A stretch of DNA of 64,000 nt, from assembly GCA_002452265.1 (NCBI GenBank), contig DKEW01000055.1, forward strand, positions 18,255-82,254. Reading direction: 5' to 3'. This document shows positions 1-8,221 of this stretch, in pieces; position 1 is the first letter of the stretch; each line of letters begins with the position of its first letter. This stretch comes from Pelobacter sp. UBA6812 (GTDB lineage: Bacteria > Desulfobacterota > Desulfuromonadia > Desulfuromonadales > Syntrophotaleaceae). The position numbers and the translations under genes were made by a program. The notes under the pieces were generated by a model, which worked only from the letters and a program-made list of their open reading frames with translations, did no database searches and was not told the origin of the DNA.

Positions 1-28
1 CCAGGTTCGAATCCTGGTGGGCCCACCA
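1..28 (+). tRNA. tRNA 3' end (partial)
   Basis: The first bases form a perfect T-arm (CCAGG, loop TTCGAAT, CCTGG), followed by a 7-nt acceptor strand TGGGCCC, discriminator A and an encoded CCA at 26-28. The D-arm and anticodon lie before the window, so the isotype cannot be read. Arg or Ile would fit this acceptor, but that is a guess. Confidence 0.85.
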
Positions 29-85
29 CTCGGATGGTTGATGAGGCCAGAACTCATACACGCATATAGCAACACCCCTGTTACT

Positions 86-121
86 GAAGAGTGCAACAAT
101 AGAGTTGCACTCTTCTTTTTT
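86..121 (+). terminator. Rho-independent terminator after the tRNA
   Basis: A perfect 12-bp stem (86-97 with 104-115, GAAGAGTGCAAC and its complement) with a 6-nt loop is followed by a run of Ts. It ends the upstream tRNA transcript only about 15 bases before the next start codon. Confidence 0.85.
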
Positions 122-135
122 CAAAGCGATTGTCA

Positions 136-1260
136 ATGAAGGAACGTACCGTTCGCCTACAGGATCTGCTTGGTTTACTGCATCGTCTCTATCCGCCGGT
201 TTTGGCGGAAAATTGGGACAATGTCGGACTGCAGGTGGGTGATCCGGTTGCTTCCGTTAGTCGCATTCTGGTTTGCCTCGATGCGTCGGAACATGCCTTG
301 GACGAGGCCTTGCGTATCGGAGCCCAAGCCATTTTCTGCCACCATCCGCTTGTATTTCAACCCCTCAAACGCCTGAGTACTGTGGATGAAACCGGTCGCC
401 TGCTGTTTAGGGCAGTGCGCGAGGGCGTGGCCATCGTCAGTTCCCATACCAATCTCGACAGCGCCGCAAACGGTATCAATGATTGGCTGGCATCAGCTCT
501 GGGTGTGGAAAAAACACTGCCATTGCAGGCCGGTGGCGGTGACTTGCTCAAACTGGTGGTATTTGTTCCCAGCGGTTACGAGGAGAAGGTGGCGGCAGCA
601 CTGTTTGAGGCCGGTGCCGGTGCCATCGGGCACTACGATAGCTGCTCATTCCGCACCGACGGGGTCGGAACCTTCCGTCCTGATGAAGCTTCCAACCCGT
701 TTATCGGCGAGGCAGGTACACTGGAACGTGTCCGCGAAATTCGATTGGAGACTCTTCTGACTCGTGAGGTTCAGGGTCGGGTCATTCAGCGCATGCTCAA
801 GGCGCACCCCTATGAAGAGGTCGCTTACGACTTGGTTCCTCTGGCCAATCGGCGCAGCGATGTCGGTATGGGCAGGATCGGGTGTCTGGCACAACCCACC
901 ACCCTTGGGGCGTTTGCGGCCACAGTTAAACAGGCTCTCGGGGTCGCGCATGTGCGCGTCGTCGGTGATTTTGAGCAAAAGGTGCATAAGATTGCAGTAT
1001 GTGGTGGAAGCGGCGCATCTTTGCTGGGAGAGGCCGACCGCCAGGGGGCCGATGTGCTGGTGACCGGCGATGTGAAATACCATGAGGCATTCAGTGCCCG
1101 TTCCCGTAAATTAGGTTTGATCGATGCCGGTCATTTCGGCACCGAGCACATTATGGTAAAACATTTGGCCGAAGTACTGCGTCATGAGACGGTATCACGG
1201 CGAATGGACGTTCAAATCGAAGAACTACAAGGGGAGAAAGATCCGTTTCTGACGGTCTGA
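136..1260 (+). CDS. Nif3/DUF34 (YbgI-like) dinuclear-metal protein
   Basis: A protein of about 374 aa of the NIF3/DUF34 family, often labelled GTP cyclohydrolase 1 type 2 homologue. Its true role is unsettled; the family binds two metal ions. The metal-ligand blocks are visible: CHHPL near residue 80, SSHTNLD near 105, and at the C-terminus VTGDVKYHEA and DAGHFGTEH. Between the two halves sits the CutA/PII-like insertion (AHPYEEVAYDL) found in the long bacterial form. I chose ATG at 136 rather than TTG at 130; neither has a convincing ribosome site, and the terminator just upstream leaves a very short leader. It is followed after 51 bases by the zinc-ribbon gene, a neighbour pairing that is common in this bacterial group as far as I recall. 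Confidence 0.9.
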   Translation: MKERTVRLQDLLGLLHRLYPPVLAENWDNVGLQVGDPVASVSRILVCLDASEHALDEALRIGAQAIFCHHPLVFQPLKRLSTVDETGRLLFRAVREGVAIVSSHTNLDSAANGINDWLASALGVEKTLPLQAGGGDLLKLVVFVPSGYEEKVAAALFEAGAGAIGHYDSCSFRTDGVGTFRPDEASNPFIGEAGTLERVREIRLETLLTREVQGRVIQRMLKAHPYEEVAYDLVPLANRRSDVGMGRIGCLAQPTTLGAFAATVKQALGVAHVRVVGDFEQKVHKIAVCGGSGASLLGEADRQGADVLVTGDVKYHEAFSARSRKLGLIDAGHFGTEHIMVKHLAEVLRHETVSRRMDVQIEELQGEKDPFLTV

Positions 1261-1311
1261 ACCCCTTTTTTTATTTAAGACAGCAGTAAAAAAAGTAATT
1301 CCGGAGAATCG

Positions 1312-2040
1312 ATGGGAGGCAACAACGTGCACGAACACATGGAACTTCTTAAGGCTTTGCAGGATCTTGACCATGAATTAAACGGTATTCGCCAGGAACG
1401 CCGCAGCCTCGAACAGGAGCAGGTGGAACTGACCGGAGCCATGGTGCGTATCCAGACCATGATTGATGGGCTGGATGAAGAGATCGGTACGTTGCAAAGT
1501 CAGAACGATGAGCTTGAGCAGGGGTTTGCGCAGGAAGAGGCGAATATCTCGCGATCCGAAGGGCGGTTGCCGGAGATCAAGACTCAGAAAGAATATCTGG
1601 CGGTACTCAAAGAGGTCGATACGGCCAAGAAGGTGGCCAAAGACCTGCAGACCGCCCTCGAAGAAAAACAGGCGCAGATAGATGCTTTGATTGTTGAAAA
1701 AGATGAAAAGCTGAAGCAACTTGACGAGTTAAAAGAGCGCTCAGCAGCGCGTGAAGCCGAAATTTCCGCGGCACTCAAAGAGTTTGACAAAACTCTGGAA
1801 AAAAAGGCCAGCCAGCGCAGCAAGCACTTCGACCCACTGCCCAAGCAGATGCAGAAACGTTATGCCCTTCTTATGGAACGCCGGGGCGGCATCGCCGTTG
1901 TGGAAGCGCGCGAAGGCAATTGCACCGGCTGCAATATGCATCTGCCTCCTCAGCTGTTCAACAGCTTGTTTCTCGATCCGCAAATTCAGAGTTGCCCCCA
2001 TTGCAACCGTTTGTTATTCGTACTCAAAGCAGAAGACTGA
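1312..2040 (+). CDS. Coiled-coil C4 zinc-ribbon protein (zf-RING_7/DUF164 family)
   Basis: A 242-aa protein. Residues about 5-175 are a long, charged, heptad-like coiled coil. The C-terminus has a four-cysteine zinc ribbon (CTGC ... SCPHC, about residues 203-233). The family is conserved but poorly characterised and often suggested to bind nucleic acid. Two starts are plausible. ATG 1312 has GGAG five bases upstream. GTG 1327 has GGGAGG (1314-1319) at ideal spacing and would give MHEHMELLKAL; the GTG start may be the real one. It lies between the Nif3-like gene and rnpB, 10 bases upstream of the RNA gene, so the two may be co-transcribed. Confidence 0.88.
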   Translation: MGGNNVHEHMELLKALQDLDHELNGIRQERRSLEQEQVELTGAMVRIQTMIDGLDEEIGTLQSQNDELEQGFAQEEANISRSEGRLPEIKTQKEYLAVLKEVDTAKKVAKDLQTALEEKQAQIDALIVEKDEKLKQLDELKERSAAREAEISAALKEFDKTLEKKASQRSKHFDPLPKQMQKRYALLMERRGGIAVVEAREGNCTGCNMHLPPQLFNSLFLDPQIQSCPHCNRLLFVLKAED

Positions 2041-2050
2041 TTCAAAAACA

Positions 2051-2458
2051 GGATGGTCGGAGAGCGCCAGATGATCGCCGGCTCGCTTCGCTTCGGCGAT
2101 TGCGGGCGGGAGGAAAGTCCGGGCTCCGCAGGGCAGGATGGTTCCTAACGGGAACCGGGGGCGACCCTAGGGAAAGTGCCACAGAAAGTAAACCGCCCGT
2201 CGAAGCCTTGGCGAAGGCGGGTAAGGGTGAAACGGTGAGGTAAGAGCTCACCAGTTCCGGCGGAGACGTCGGAAGCTCGGTAAACCCCATCCGGAGCAAG
2301 GCCAAATAGGGAAGTGTTTGAGGGCGGCCCGTCCGAGACTTCCGGGTTGGCTGCTTGAGGCCGTCGGCAACGGCGGTCCTAGAGGAATGATCATCGCCCC
2401 GCATACGGGTAACCGGTGCGGGGAACAGGACCCGGCTTACGGTTCTCTCCGGCCATCC
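2051..2458 (+). ncRNA. rnpB: RNase P RNA, bacterial type A
   Basis: This is the catalytic RNA that trims tRNA 5' ends. The P1 helix is explicit: GGATGGTCGGAGAG at 2051-2064 pairs with CTCTCCGGCCATCC at 2445-2458 with one G-U pair. Core signatures are present, including GAGGAAAGTCCGGGCTCC (CR-I, near 2110), the ACAGAAA..AAACCGCC region near 2182, the GGTAAGGGTGAAACGGTG stretch near 2220 and the 3' CAGGACCCGGCTTAC. The 408-nt length fits type A. A T-run follows directly at 2459-2464. Confidence 0.95.
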
Positions 2459-2470
2459 TTTTTTATCAGC

Positions 2471-2500
2471 GGCACGGGCCATCTGGGCCGTGCCGTTTAT
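2471..2500 (+). terminator. Possible terminator after rnpB
   Basis: An imperfect hairpin (GGCACGG...CCGTGCC, 7 bp plus a mismatch and 2 more pairs) is followed by a short GTTTAT tract. The T-tail is weak, and the T-run at 2459-2464 directly after P1 may serve instead. Confidence 0.4.
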
Positions 2501-2664
2501 CGTTGGTGGCGTAGCAAAAAATCCATTCGGCGATATTGCAGCGTTTTTTCAGGACGTCGACAGAGCTTGTGGATGTCTTCGCCCGTAAAACCCCACGACG
2601 TCTTGTCGGCTGGATTTTTTCTTTGCCATCGGCTGTTTTCTTACAAGGACATATTAAAAGCGTG

Positions 2665-3222
2665 ATGACTCGGCAACGACAACAGCTTTGGCAATGCGCG
2701 GTGACCGCCGTTACCGCCGAACTCAGGCAGCTTGAGCCGCAGCGGCGTGCTTGGGTCGCGGATGCCGTTTTGCGTATCGGGCAGCTGCAGCAACAGATGC
2801 ACGAGCTGTTTCTGGCCGCCGACGGGCCAGCCTTGTGCGGTCGATGCCGCGGAGCCTGTTGCGCATGTGGCACCCATCATTTCACCCTTGCCAATCTGCT
2901 CGCCTATTTGATCGAGGGGATAGACCCGCCCGCGCCTGATTTCAAAAAAACCTGTCCTTTTCTCGGTGCTTCAGGGTGCCTTCTTCCCGTATCGCGGCGG
3001 CCCTTCAATTGTGTTATCTTCCTGTGTGAGGAGGTTTGGGCCAATCTCACGGAGTCGCAGCAACACATGGCGCGGAATCTTGAGGATGAACTGCGTCGGC
3101 ACTACCTCGCTTTTGATGATCATTTCGCAGGTGCAAGCTTGCGTGGCCTGTTGATCCGTGCCGAGAGGTTGGGGGGGCGGTCACTCCTGGCTCAGCCTGC
3201 CGCTACGGTACGATCTGTTTAG
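2665..3222 (+). CDS. YkgJ-family cysteine-cluster protein
   Basis: A protein of about 185 aa. After a helical N-terminus it carries a CGRCRGACC cluster (about residues 58-66) plus a following CG, and then CPFL..GCLLPVSRRPFNC (about 98-118). That is the pattern of the YkgJ/UPF0153 family, thought to chelate zinc or an iron-sulphur cluster; the function is unknown. Start ATG 2665 (or GTG 2662) was preferred because upstream in-frame sequence overlaps the rnpB downstream region and does not look coding. The ribosome site is weak. It is followed after 36 bases by the LOG-family gene. Confidence 0.72.
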   Translation: MTRQRQQLWQCAVTAVTAELRQLEPQRRAWVADAVLRIGQLQQQMHELFLAADGPALCGRCRGACCACGTHHFTLANLLAYLIEGIDPPAPDFKKTCPFLGASGCLLPVSRRPFNCVIFLCEEVWANLTESQQHMARNLEDELRRHYLAFDDHFAGASLRGLLIRAERLGGRSLLAQPAATVRSV

Positions 3223-3258
3223 TGATGCTTTTTTTTGGATGACGGAGGACGGCAACCC

Positions 3259-4287
3259 ATGGATATCCACTTTACGCAACCGAACGGCCGGGTCGATGAC
3301 CTGGTCGAGGAACTGGTTAAGATTTCCGGGGTGAATCATCCTGGCATCATTCGCGAAATGATTCTCAGCGCCCTGGCCGCCGGTCAGGAGATCGACTACC
3401 TTGCCGATTTGAAGCTGATGCGTACCACCCTTAAGGAAATGAGTTTCACTAACCGCCTTTTCGGGGGGTACCGGCAGCGCAAGAAAGTTACCATTTTCGG
3501 TTCTGCCCGTACCTCACCCGATGCTCCGATCTATCAGAAGTGTGTCCAATTTGCCCGTTTGCTGGCCGACCATGGTTACATGGTGATCACCGGTGGCGGT
3601 GGCGGCATCATGCAGGCCGGCAATGAGGGTGCCGGTGCGGAAAATTCGTTTGCGGTCAATATTCGGTTGCCGCATGAACAGGAAACCAACCCGGTGATGA
3701 GCCAGAGTCCCAACGTCATCACCTATAAATATTTTTTCAATCGCAAGGTTGCATTTCTCAAGGAAGCCTCGGCCGTAGCGCTGTTCCCAGGAGGTTTCGG
3801 CACCCTCGACGAGGCAATGGAAACCCTGACGCTGATACAGACCGGCAAAAATCCGCCGATTCCGCTGGTGCTCATTGACGATGACGAAGGGGACTACTGG
3901 GAGCGGGTTCTGAGCTTCATGAAAGATCCGTTGCTTAAGCGGGGCCTGATATCCGGCGAGGACTTCAGCCTCTTTTCCATTACCCGCGATCCGGCGGAGG
4001 CCGTCGCTATAATCGATGCCTTTTATCGCATCTATCACTCCATGCGATTCGTCGGAAAAACGTTGGTCATCCGTTTGAATAAACCGATTTCCCGAGACCA
4101 GATCGAGGTCCTTGAATCCGAGTTCCCGGAAATCAAGGAACCGAATAGCCGCCTCCAGTTGACCGGGCCGCTGCCCAACGAAAAAGACCAACCTGATCTT
4201 CTGCCGCTGCCGCGTCTGACGTTTGAATTCAACCGCCGCAGTTACGGGATGCTGCTGGCATTCATTCGCCGGCTGAATACTTTTTGA
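3259..4287 (+). CDS. LOG-family Rossmann protein (TIGR00730-like)
   Basis: A 342-aa protein with the nucleotide-binding fold of the LOG/lysine decarboxylase-like family. The signatures are VTIFGSARTSPD, the glycine-rich ITGGGGGIMQAGNEGA, and PGGFGTLDE, which forms the active site in LOG phosphoribohydrolases that release cytokinin-type bases from nucleotides. The substrate in this organism is unknown. The protein has about 80 extra residues at the N-terminus and about 80 at the C-terminus compared with short LOG proteins. The start at ATG 3259 is supported by GGAGGA nine bases upstream; TTG 3235 is less likely. Confidence 0.88.
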   Translation: MDIHFTQPNGRVDDLVEELVKISGVNHPGIIREMILSALAAGQEIDYLADLKLMRTTLKEMSFTNRLFGGYRQRKKVTIFGSARTSPDAPIYQKCVQFARLLADHGYMVITGGGGGIMQAGNEGAGAENSFAVNIRLPHEQETNPVMSQSPNVITYKYFFNRKVAFLKEASAVALFPGGFGTLDEAMETLTLIQTGKNPPIPLVLIDDDEGDYWERVLSFMKDPLLKRGLISGEDFSLFSITRDPAEAVAIIDAFYRIYHSMRFVGKTLVIRLNKPISRDQIEVLESEFPEIKEPNSRLQLTGPLPNEKDQPDLLPLPRLTFEFNRRSYGMLLAFIRRLNTF

Positions 4288-4335
4288 GATACGGTGCACT
4301 AATTTCAGGTCGCAAAGCCAGGAAAGGATATGCTC

Positions 4336-4845
4336 ATGATCAAGAACTCCCATTGCTCGTTTTGTGGCCACCCCTTTGCCGAGCAGCAACCCTGGCCCCG
4401 TACCTGCGCCAATTGCGGGCAGATCAGTTTCGTCAACCCTCTGCCGGTTGTGGTGATGTTGTTGCCGGTTGAAGGCGGTCTGTTGCAGATTCGCCGTGGC
4501 ATCGAACCGGGACTTGGCAAGTGGGCTTTCCCCGGGGGGTATGTCAATCTCGGTGAAACGTGGCAGCAAGCTGGCGCCCGCGAAGTGCTGGAAGAAACCC
4601 ACGTGGTTATCGAGCCTGATGAAATTCGCGAGTTTCGCGTGCGCAGTGCTCCCGACGGCACCCTGCTGATATTCGGTCTTGCCGCGCCGCGCACGGCAGC
4701 GCAGCTTCCGGATTTCTTGCCGACGGACGAAACCACCGAGCGTGCGGTTCGCTGTGAGCTTACCGGTATGGCGTTTGACTTGCACGCTGAGGCCGGACGG
4801 GCATTTTATGACGACAACGGGGGGCAAGGTTGTTGCCGCTGTTGA
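4336..4845 (+). CDS. NUDIX hydrolase with N-terminal zinc ribbon
   Basis: A 169-aa NudC/ADP-ribose-pyrophosphatase-like protein. Two CxxC pairs (CSFCG and CANCG) form a zinc ribbon in the first 30 residues. The Nudix box follows with the full GX5EX7REUXEE pattern (GYVNLGETWQQAGAREVLEE, about residues 73-93). It probably cleaves a nucleoside-diphosphate-linked compound; the substrate cannot be told. ATG 4336 is preferred over ATG 4330 because AGGA at 4325-4328 is spaced 7 bases from it. It ends 33 bases before the S1 gene, probably in one transcript. Confidence 0.9.
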   Translation: MIKNSHCSFCGHPFAEQQPWPRTCANCGQISFVNPLPVVVMLLPVEGGLLQIRRGIEPGLGKWAFPGGYVNLGETWQQAGAREVLEETHVVIEPDEIREFRVRSAPDGTLLIFGLAAPRTAAQLPDFLPTDETTERAVRCELTGMAFDLHAEAGRAFYDDNGGQGCCRC

Positions 4846-4878
4846 TAACGACAATTCATTTTTACAATTGAGGTACCC

Positions 4879-6087
4879 ATGGACGACGACAAGCGCGATT
4901 TCGAAGATATCAATGAAGAGGAGAACTTTGCCGATCTCCTGGAACAGAGCCTTGCCGGCATAAAGCCCCTGACTCCCGGCCAGCAGATCGAAGCGACGGT
5001 GCTGCAGGTTGGCGAACAGTGGATTTTCCTCGATGTCGGGCAGAAAGGCGAGGGGGTGCTCGATGCGCGCGAGTTTCATGACGATGAAGGCCATCCCACC
5101 GTCGCCTCTGGCGATCGCGTCAAGGTGTTTTTCCTCTCCCGCGCCGGTGGCGAATTGCAGTTCACCACCCGTGTCGGTGGCGGTTCAGCGGGGCATGCCC
5201 AACTGGAAGAGGCCTGGCGCAGCGGCATCCCGGTGGAAGGTCGCCTTGAAAAGGAAGTCAAAGGTGGCTACGAAATCCGCCTGCCGGGCAACGTGCGGGC
5301 TTTTTGCCCGTTTTCGCAACTCGGTTTGCGGCGCGAGGAAAATGCCGCGGATCTAATCGGCCAGAGCCTTTCCTTCCAGATTTCCCAGTACAGTGAGCAG
5401 GGGCGCAACATTGTGGTGTCGCACCGCGCCGTGCTGGAGGAAGAGCGCCGTGCGCAGCGTGACGCCCTGAAACAGACCCTCAAGGAAGGCATGGTGGTCA
5501 AAGGTACGGTTTCAGCTATTCGCGAATTTGGCGCATTTGTCGATATCGGCGGACTCGAAGGTTTGCTGCCCATTTCCGAGATCAGTTACGGCCGTGTCGA
5601 GAATATCGAGGAAGTCCTGCATGTCGGACAGGAACTGCAGGTAGCGGTGAAAAGCTGCGACTGGGAGGCCAATCGGTTCTCTTTCAGCCTGCGCGATACG
5701 CTGGCCGATCCCTGGAGCAAGGTCGCTACCCTTTATGTCGAAGGCTCCACCCATACCGGCACCGTCGCGCGTCTGGCTAATTTCGGCGCATTCGTGACGC
5801 TGGAGGAGGGTATCGACGGACTGATCCATATCTCCAAGCTCGGCGCCGGACGCCGTATCAGCCATCCCCGGGAGGTTCTCGAGGTCGGTCAACAGCTGCT
5901 GGTAACCGTTGAACAGATCGATCGCGAGGCGCGGCGTATCTCTTTGGCGCCGGCCGGTGCCGGAGCAGAAAGCGCAGCTCCGAAAAGTTACGTTGAAAAA
6001 CCCGCCGGCGGTTCCATGGGGACGTTGGGGGATATGCTCAAGGGCAAGTTTGAGAAAAAAGGGAAAAAACGCTTAGGCCAGTGCTGA
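4879..6087 (+). CDS. S1-domain RNA-binding protein (four S1 repeats)
   Basis: A 402-aa protein related to ribosomal protein S1 and its paralogues. I see four S1-type OB folds, starting near residues 32 (GQQIEATVLQVGEQWIFLDV), 115 (GIPVEGRLEKEVKGGYEI), 200 (GMVVKGTVSAIREFGAFVDI) and 285 (STHTGTVARLANFGAFVTL). The last two are the most canonical (FGAFV, EGLLPISEIS, DGLIHISKL). It is shorter than a full six-repeat S1, so it is better called an S1-like protein than RpsA. GAGG about 7 bases upstream supports ATG 4879. A tandem repeat and a strong bidirectional terminator follow. Confidence 0.88.
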   Translation: MDDDKRDFEDINEEENFADLLEQSLAGIKPLTPGQQIEATVLQVGEQWIFLDVGQKGEGVLDAREFHDDEGHPTVASGDRVKVFFLSRAGGELQFTTRVGGGSAGHAQLEEAWRSGIPVEGRLEKEVKGGYEIRLPGNVRAFCPFSQLGLRREENAADLIGQSLSFQISQYSEQGRNIVVSHRAVLEEERRAQRDALKQTLKEGMVVKGTVSAIREFGAFVDIGGLEGLLPISEISYGRVENIEEVLHVGQELQVAVKSCDWEANRFSFSLRDTLADPWSKVATLYVEGSTHTGTVARLANFGAFVTLEEGIDGLIHISKLGAGRRISHPREVLEVGQQLLVTVEQIDREARRISLAPAGAGAESAAPKSYVEKPAGGSMGTLGDMLKGKFEKKGKKRLGQC

Positions 6088-6090
6088 GTG

Positions 6091-6120
6091 CTGATAGCTG
6101 ATAGCTGATAGCTGATAGCT
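6091..6120 (+). repeat. 7-bp tandem repeat (CTGATAG x4)
   Basis: The unit CTGATAG is repeated four times without error (6091-6118), plus two more bases, between the stop codon of the S1 gene and its terminator. It is noncoding and likely prone to slippage. Confidence 0.9.
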
Positions 6121-6168
6121 AAAAAAACGGCCCCCGGAATATCCATTCCGGGGGCCGGTTTTTTTTAG
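6121..6168. terminator. Bidirectional terminator between S1 gene and slyD
   Basis: A perfect 13-bp stem (6128-6140 with 6145-6157) with an ATCC loop is flanked by seven As on the left and a long T-run on the right. It can stop both the + strand S1 transcript and the convergent - strand slyD transcript. Confidence 0.92.
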
Positions 6169-6629
6169 ATAATTTCAACCAACTCAATATCGAAGGTCAG
6201 GTCTTCTCCCGCCAGCGGGTGATTGGCGTCAAAAGTAATGGTGGTGTCGGTGGTATCGACCACGGTGACCACAACGCTCTGGTCGTCTTCGTCGGTCATT
6301 TCCACTTCCATGCCGACTTCAGGCTGCATGTCGTCGGGCAGTTCGCTGCGCTCGATGGTGAAAACACATTCTTCGTCGTAGTCGCCAAAGGCGTCATCGG
6401 AGGCGATGTTTACGGTCTTTTTATCCCCGGGGGCCATGCCGATGAGGGCTTCTTCCACCTGCAGGAAGAACTCCTCGTCGCCGATCACCATTTCGAAAGG
6501 GGTTTCTTCGCAGTTGCAATCGTCGCAGCCGCACTGCTGCTCGCCGGCGGTGGAGTCGAAGATGGTGCCGTCTTCGAGTTTGCCGGTAAATTTAATTTTA
6601 ACGCGGTCGCCGTGTTTTGCCTGTGCCAT
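6165..6629 (-). CDS. SlyD/SlpA-type FKBP peptidyl-prolyl isomerase
   Basis: A 154-aa cytoplasmic isomerase and chaperone. It starts with the FKBP strand VKIKFTGKLEDGTIFDS, has the inserted-in-flap chaperone domain (GMAPGDKKTVNIASDDAFGDYDEE) and ends in FDANHPLAGEDLTFDIELVEI, the typical SlyD/SlpA closing motif. An unusual stretch CGCDDCNC (about residues 33-40) sits right after the first FKBP strand; four cysteines there suggest metal binding. In E. coli SlyD the metal-binding residues are in the C-terminal tail, which is absent here. AAGGA 8 bases upstream supports the start. Confidence 0.93.
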   Translation of the reverse strand: MAQAKHGDRVKIKFTGKLEDGTIFDSTAGEQQCGCDDCNCEETPFEMVIGDEEFFLQVEEALIGMAPGDKKTVNIASDDAFGDYDEECVFTIERSELPDDMQPEVGMEVEMTDEDDQSVVVTVVDTTDTTITFDANHPLAGEDLTFDIELVEII

Positions 6630-6768
6630 GAGATGAATCCTTCCCTGTTGAGGGGTATTGATTTAGCAGCCCGTCTTTGCAGGCTGGTGACCGTTGGGTC
6701 ATGTTCTGCCGGTCGGCAACAAAAGCCGCCGCAGGAGTGGGGTTGATACAACTATTGTAAGTCTTTCG

Positions 6769-6999
6769 TCAAGTCGAAAGCGCAGGATGATCTTCAACGT
6801 ATACAAATCGTGGCAAGCGCATTCCGTCCCGCTCGATGACTTCGCAGAAGTTCTCCAGCGGTCGGATCCACACGCCTCTCTCGCCATAGAGTGCCCGGTA
6901 GACCACGAACCATTCTTCGGTTTCGCTGTGACGCGCGGTTTCCAGAACTTCGTAAAGATTCCCCTTGAAGTGGCGATATATACCTTTTTTGAGAGTCAT
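6769..6999 (-). CDS. DUF1653 small protein
   Basis: A 76-aa protein starting MTLKKGIYRHFKGNLYEVL, with YRALYGERGVWIRPLENFCE in the middle and ending near FVYVED. This is the compact beta-rich DUF1653 fold of unknown function (pattern G.YrHyKGn.Y.V...A.hset.e..VvYralyg....WvRP...F.e.V). The longer upstream frame lacks family similarity, so ATG 6999 was chosen. Confidence 0.85.
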   Translation of the reverse strand: MTLKKGIYRHFKGNLYEVLETARHSETEEWFVVYRALYGERGVWIRPLENFCEVIERDGMRLPRFVYVEDHPALST

Positions 7000-7377
7000 G
7001 GCCTGTTCCGTCTGTCTTGGTGGGTGAATCGAGAGTTGTGAGGAGCATTCTACCAAAATCCGTGTAAGCTTCCGACTAGTTTCTTGTTCGGAGTGCAGAA
7101 AGATTTCCGGGCACAATCCCGATCCCCCGTTTTGAAGGAGGTTCTTGCTTGTTAAGCATGCAGGGAAAGGTGAAGTAATGTCGTTTTTTTGACGGTCTTC
7201 ATGCCCGTATACGAGTAAGATGAATTAATCGTAACAATAATTTCTGGCATCTGAGGTGTTGTTTGGTTATAGTAACCCGCTTAAAGTCGACAGGGTTTGC
7301 GGTTTGAAATGACCTGCCTGGTGAACGAAAAGAGACAGGGGCTGCTTGTCCCTTTCCAGCCTTTTTATGAGGATGAC
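7000..7377. other. Intergenic region, divergent upstream of the polyene operon
   Basis: This 378-base stretch lies between the divergent DUF1653 gene and fabG. I see no convincing gene, tRNA or riboswitch. It should hold the promoter of the 18-kb operon. TATAGT at about 7270 preceded by TGTTGT could be a weak sigma-70 -10/-35 pair, but spacing and consensus are poor and I do not call it. Confidence 0.5.
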
Positions 7378-8121
7378 ATGACAAAAACTTCGGACGCAGC
7401 ACGCCCGGTAGCTTTGGTAACCGGTGCTGGCAAAGGGATTGGCGCCGCTATTGCCGTGGCCCTTGCAAAGGCTGGTTACGATTTGTGGCTCAATTATCGG
7501 AGTGATCATGCGTCCGCCGAACAGACGGCGCAAGCTGTCAGGAACGCAGGCGCTGATTGCCTGCTGCTGCCTTTCGACGTGTCCTGCTCGGAAGCCGTCA
7601 AAGGCGCTCTGGACCCTTTGTTGGAGACAAGGGTTCCGCTGGCGCTGGTCAACAATGCCGGATTTGCCCGCGACGGGCTTATGATGTGGATGTCCGAGGC
7701 CGACTGGTCTGACGTTTTGTCGGTACATCTGGGTGGCTTTTTTCATGTCACCAAGTGCGTCATGCCGCTGATGCTGCATCAACGGCGCGGGTATATTGTG
7801 AATGTCGTTTCAACCTCCGGTCAGACCGGGGTTCCGGGGCAGACCAACTATTCCGCCGCCAAGGCCGGGTTGATCGGGGCCACCCGCTCCCTCGCCAAGG
7901 AAGTTGCGCGGCGCAATATTCTGGTTAACGCCGTCGCGCCCGGCTTTATCGATACGGAAATGACCCGGGAGCTCCCCATCAAGGATCTTAAAAGTCTCAT
8001 CCCTCTGGGGCGCATGGGAAAGGCCGAGGAAGTGGCTTCCATGGTCGAGTTCCTGTGTTCGAGTAAAGCCAGTTATATCACCGGGCAGGTTTTTTCCGTC
8101 AACGGTGGCGTTTACATGTAA
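7378..8121 (+). CDS. 3-oxoacyl-ACP reductase, FabG/ApeQ-like
   Basis: A 247-aa short-chain dehydrogenase. It has the NADP(H) motif VTGAGKGIGAAIA (near residue 14), NNAGFARDGL, catalytic Ser in VVSTSGQTG, YSAAKAG with Tyr-x3-Lys, and the FabG tail SYITGQVFSVNGGVYM. It reduces the beta-keto group after each elongation, the ApeQ step in aryl polyene synthesis. ATG 7378 has TGAGGA four bases upstream; the longer reading frame from 7297 has no support. It is the first gene of the operon and is separated from the next by 100 bases, the largest internal gap besides the one near 13170. Confidence 0.92.
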   Translation: MTKTSDAARPVALVTGAGKGIGAAIAVALAKAGYDLWLNYRSDHASAEQTAQAVRNAGADCLLLPFDVSCSEAVKGALDPLLETRVPLALVNNAGFARDGLMMWMSEADWSDVLSVHLGGFFHVTKCVMPLMLHQRRGYIVNVVSTSGQTGVPGQTNYSAAKAGLIGATRSLAKEVARRNILVNAVAPGFIDTEMTRELPIKDLKSLIPLGRMGKAEEVASMVEFLCSSKASYITGQVFSVNGGVYM

Positions 8122-8221
8122 TTTGCATGTAACAAAAAGTTTATCGGAATTGTTGGACGCATTTTTTTGTTTTTGATGTGGAGGATTGGCCCCAGGCAGG
8201 TTTATCCGCCAGGGGTGATCA

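Noticed and set aside
3514..5094. 526-aa - strand frame opposite the LOG, NUDIX and S1 genes.
   Set aside because: It spans three well-supported + strand genes and shows no domain; it is a shadow frame caused by GC-rich codon use.
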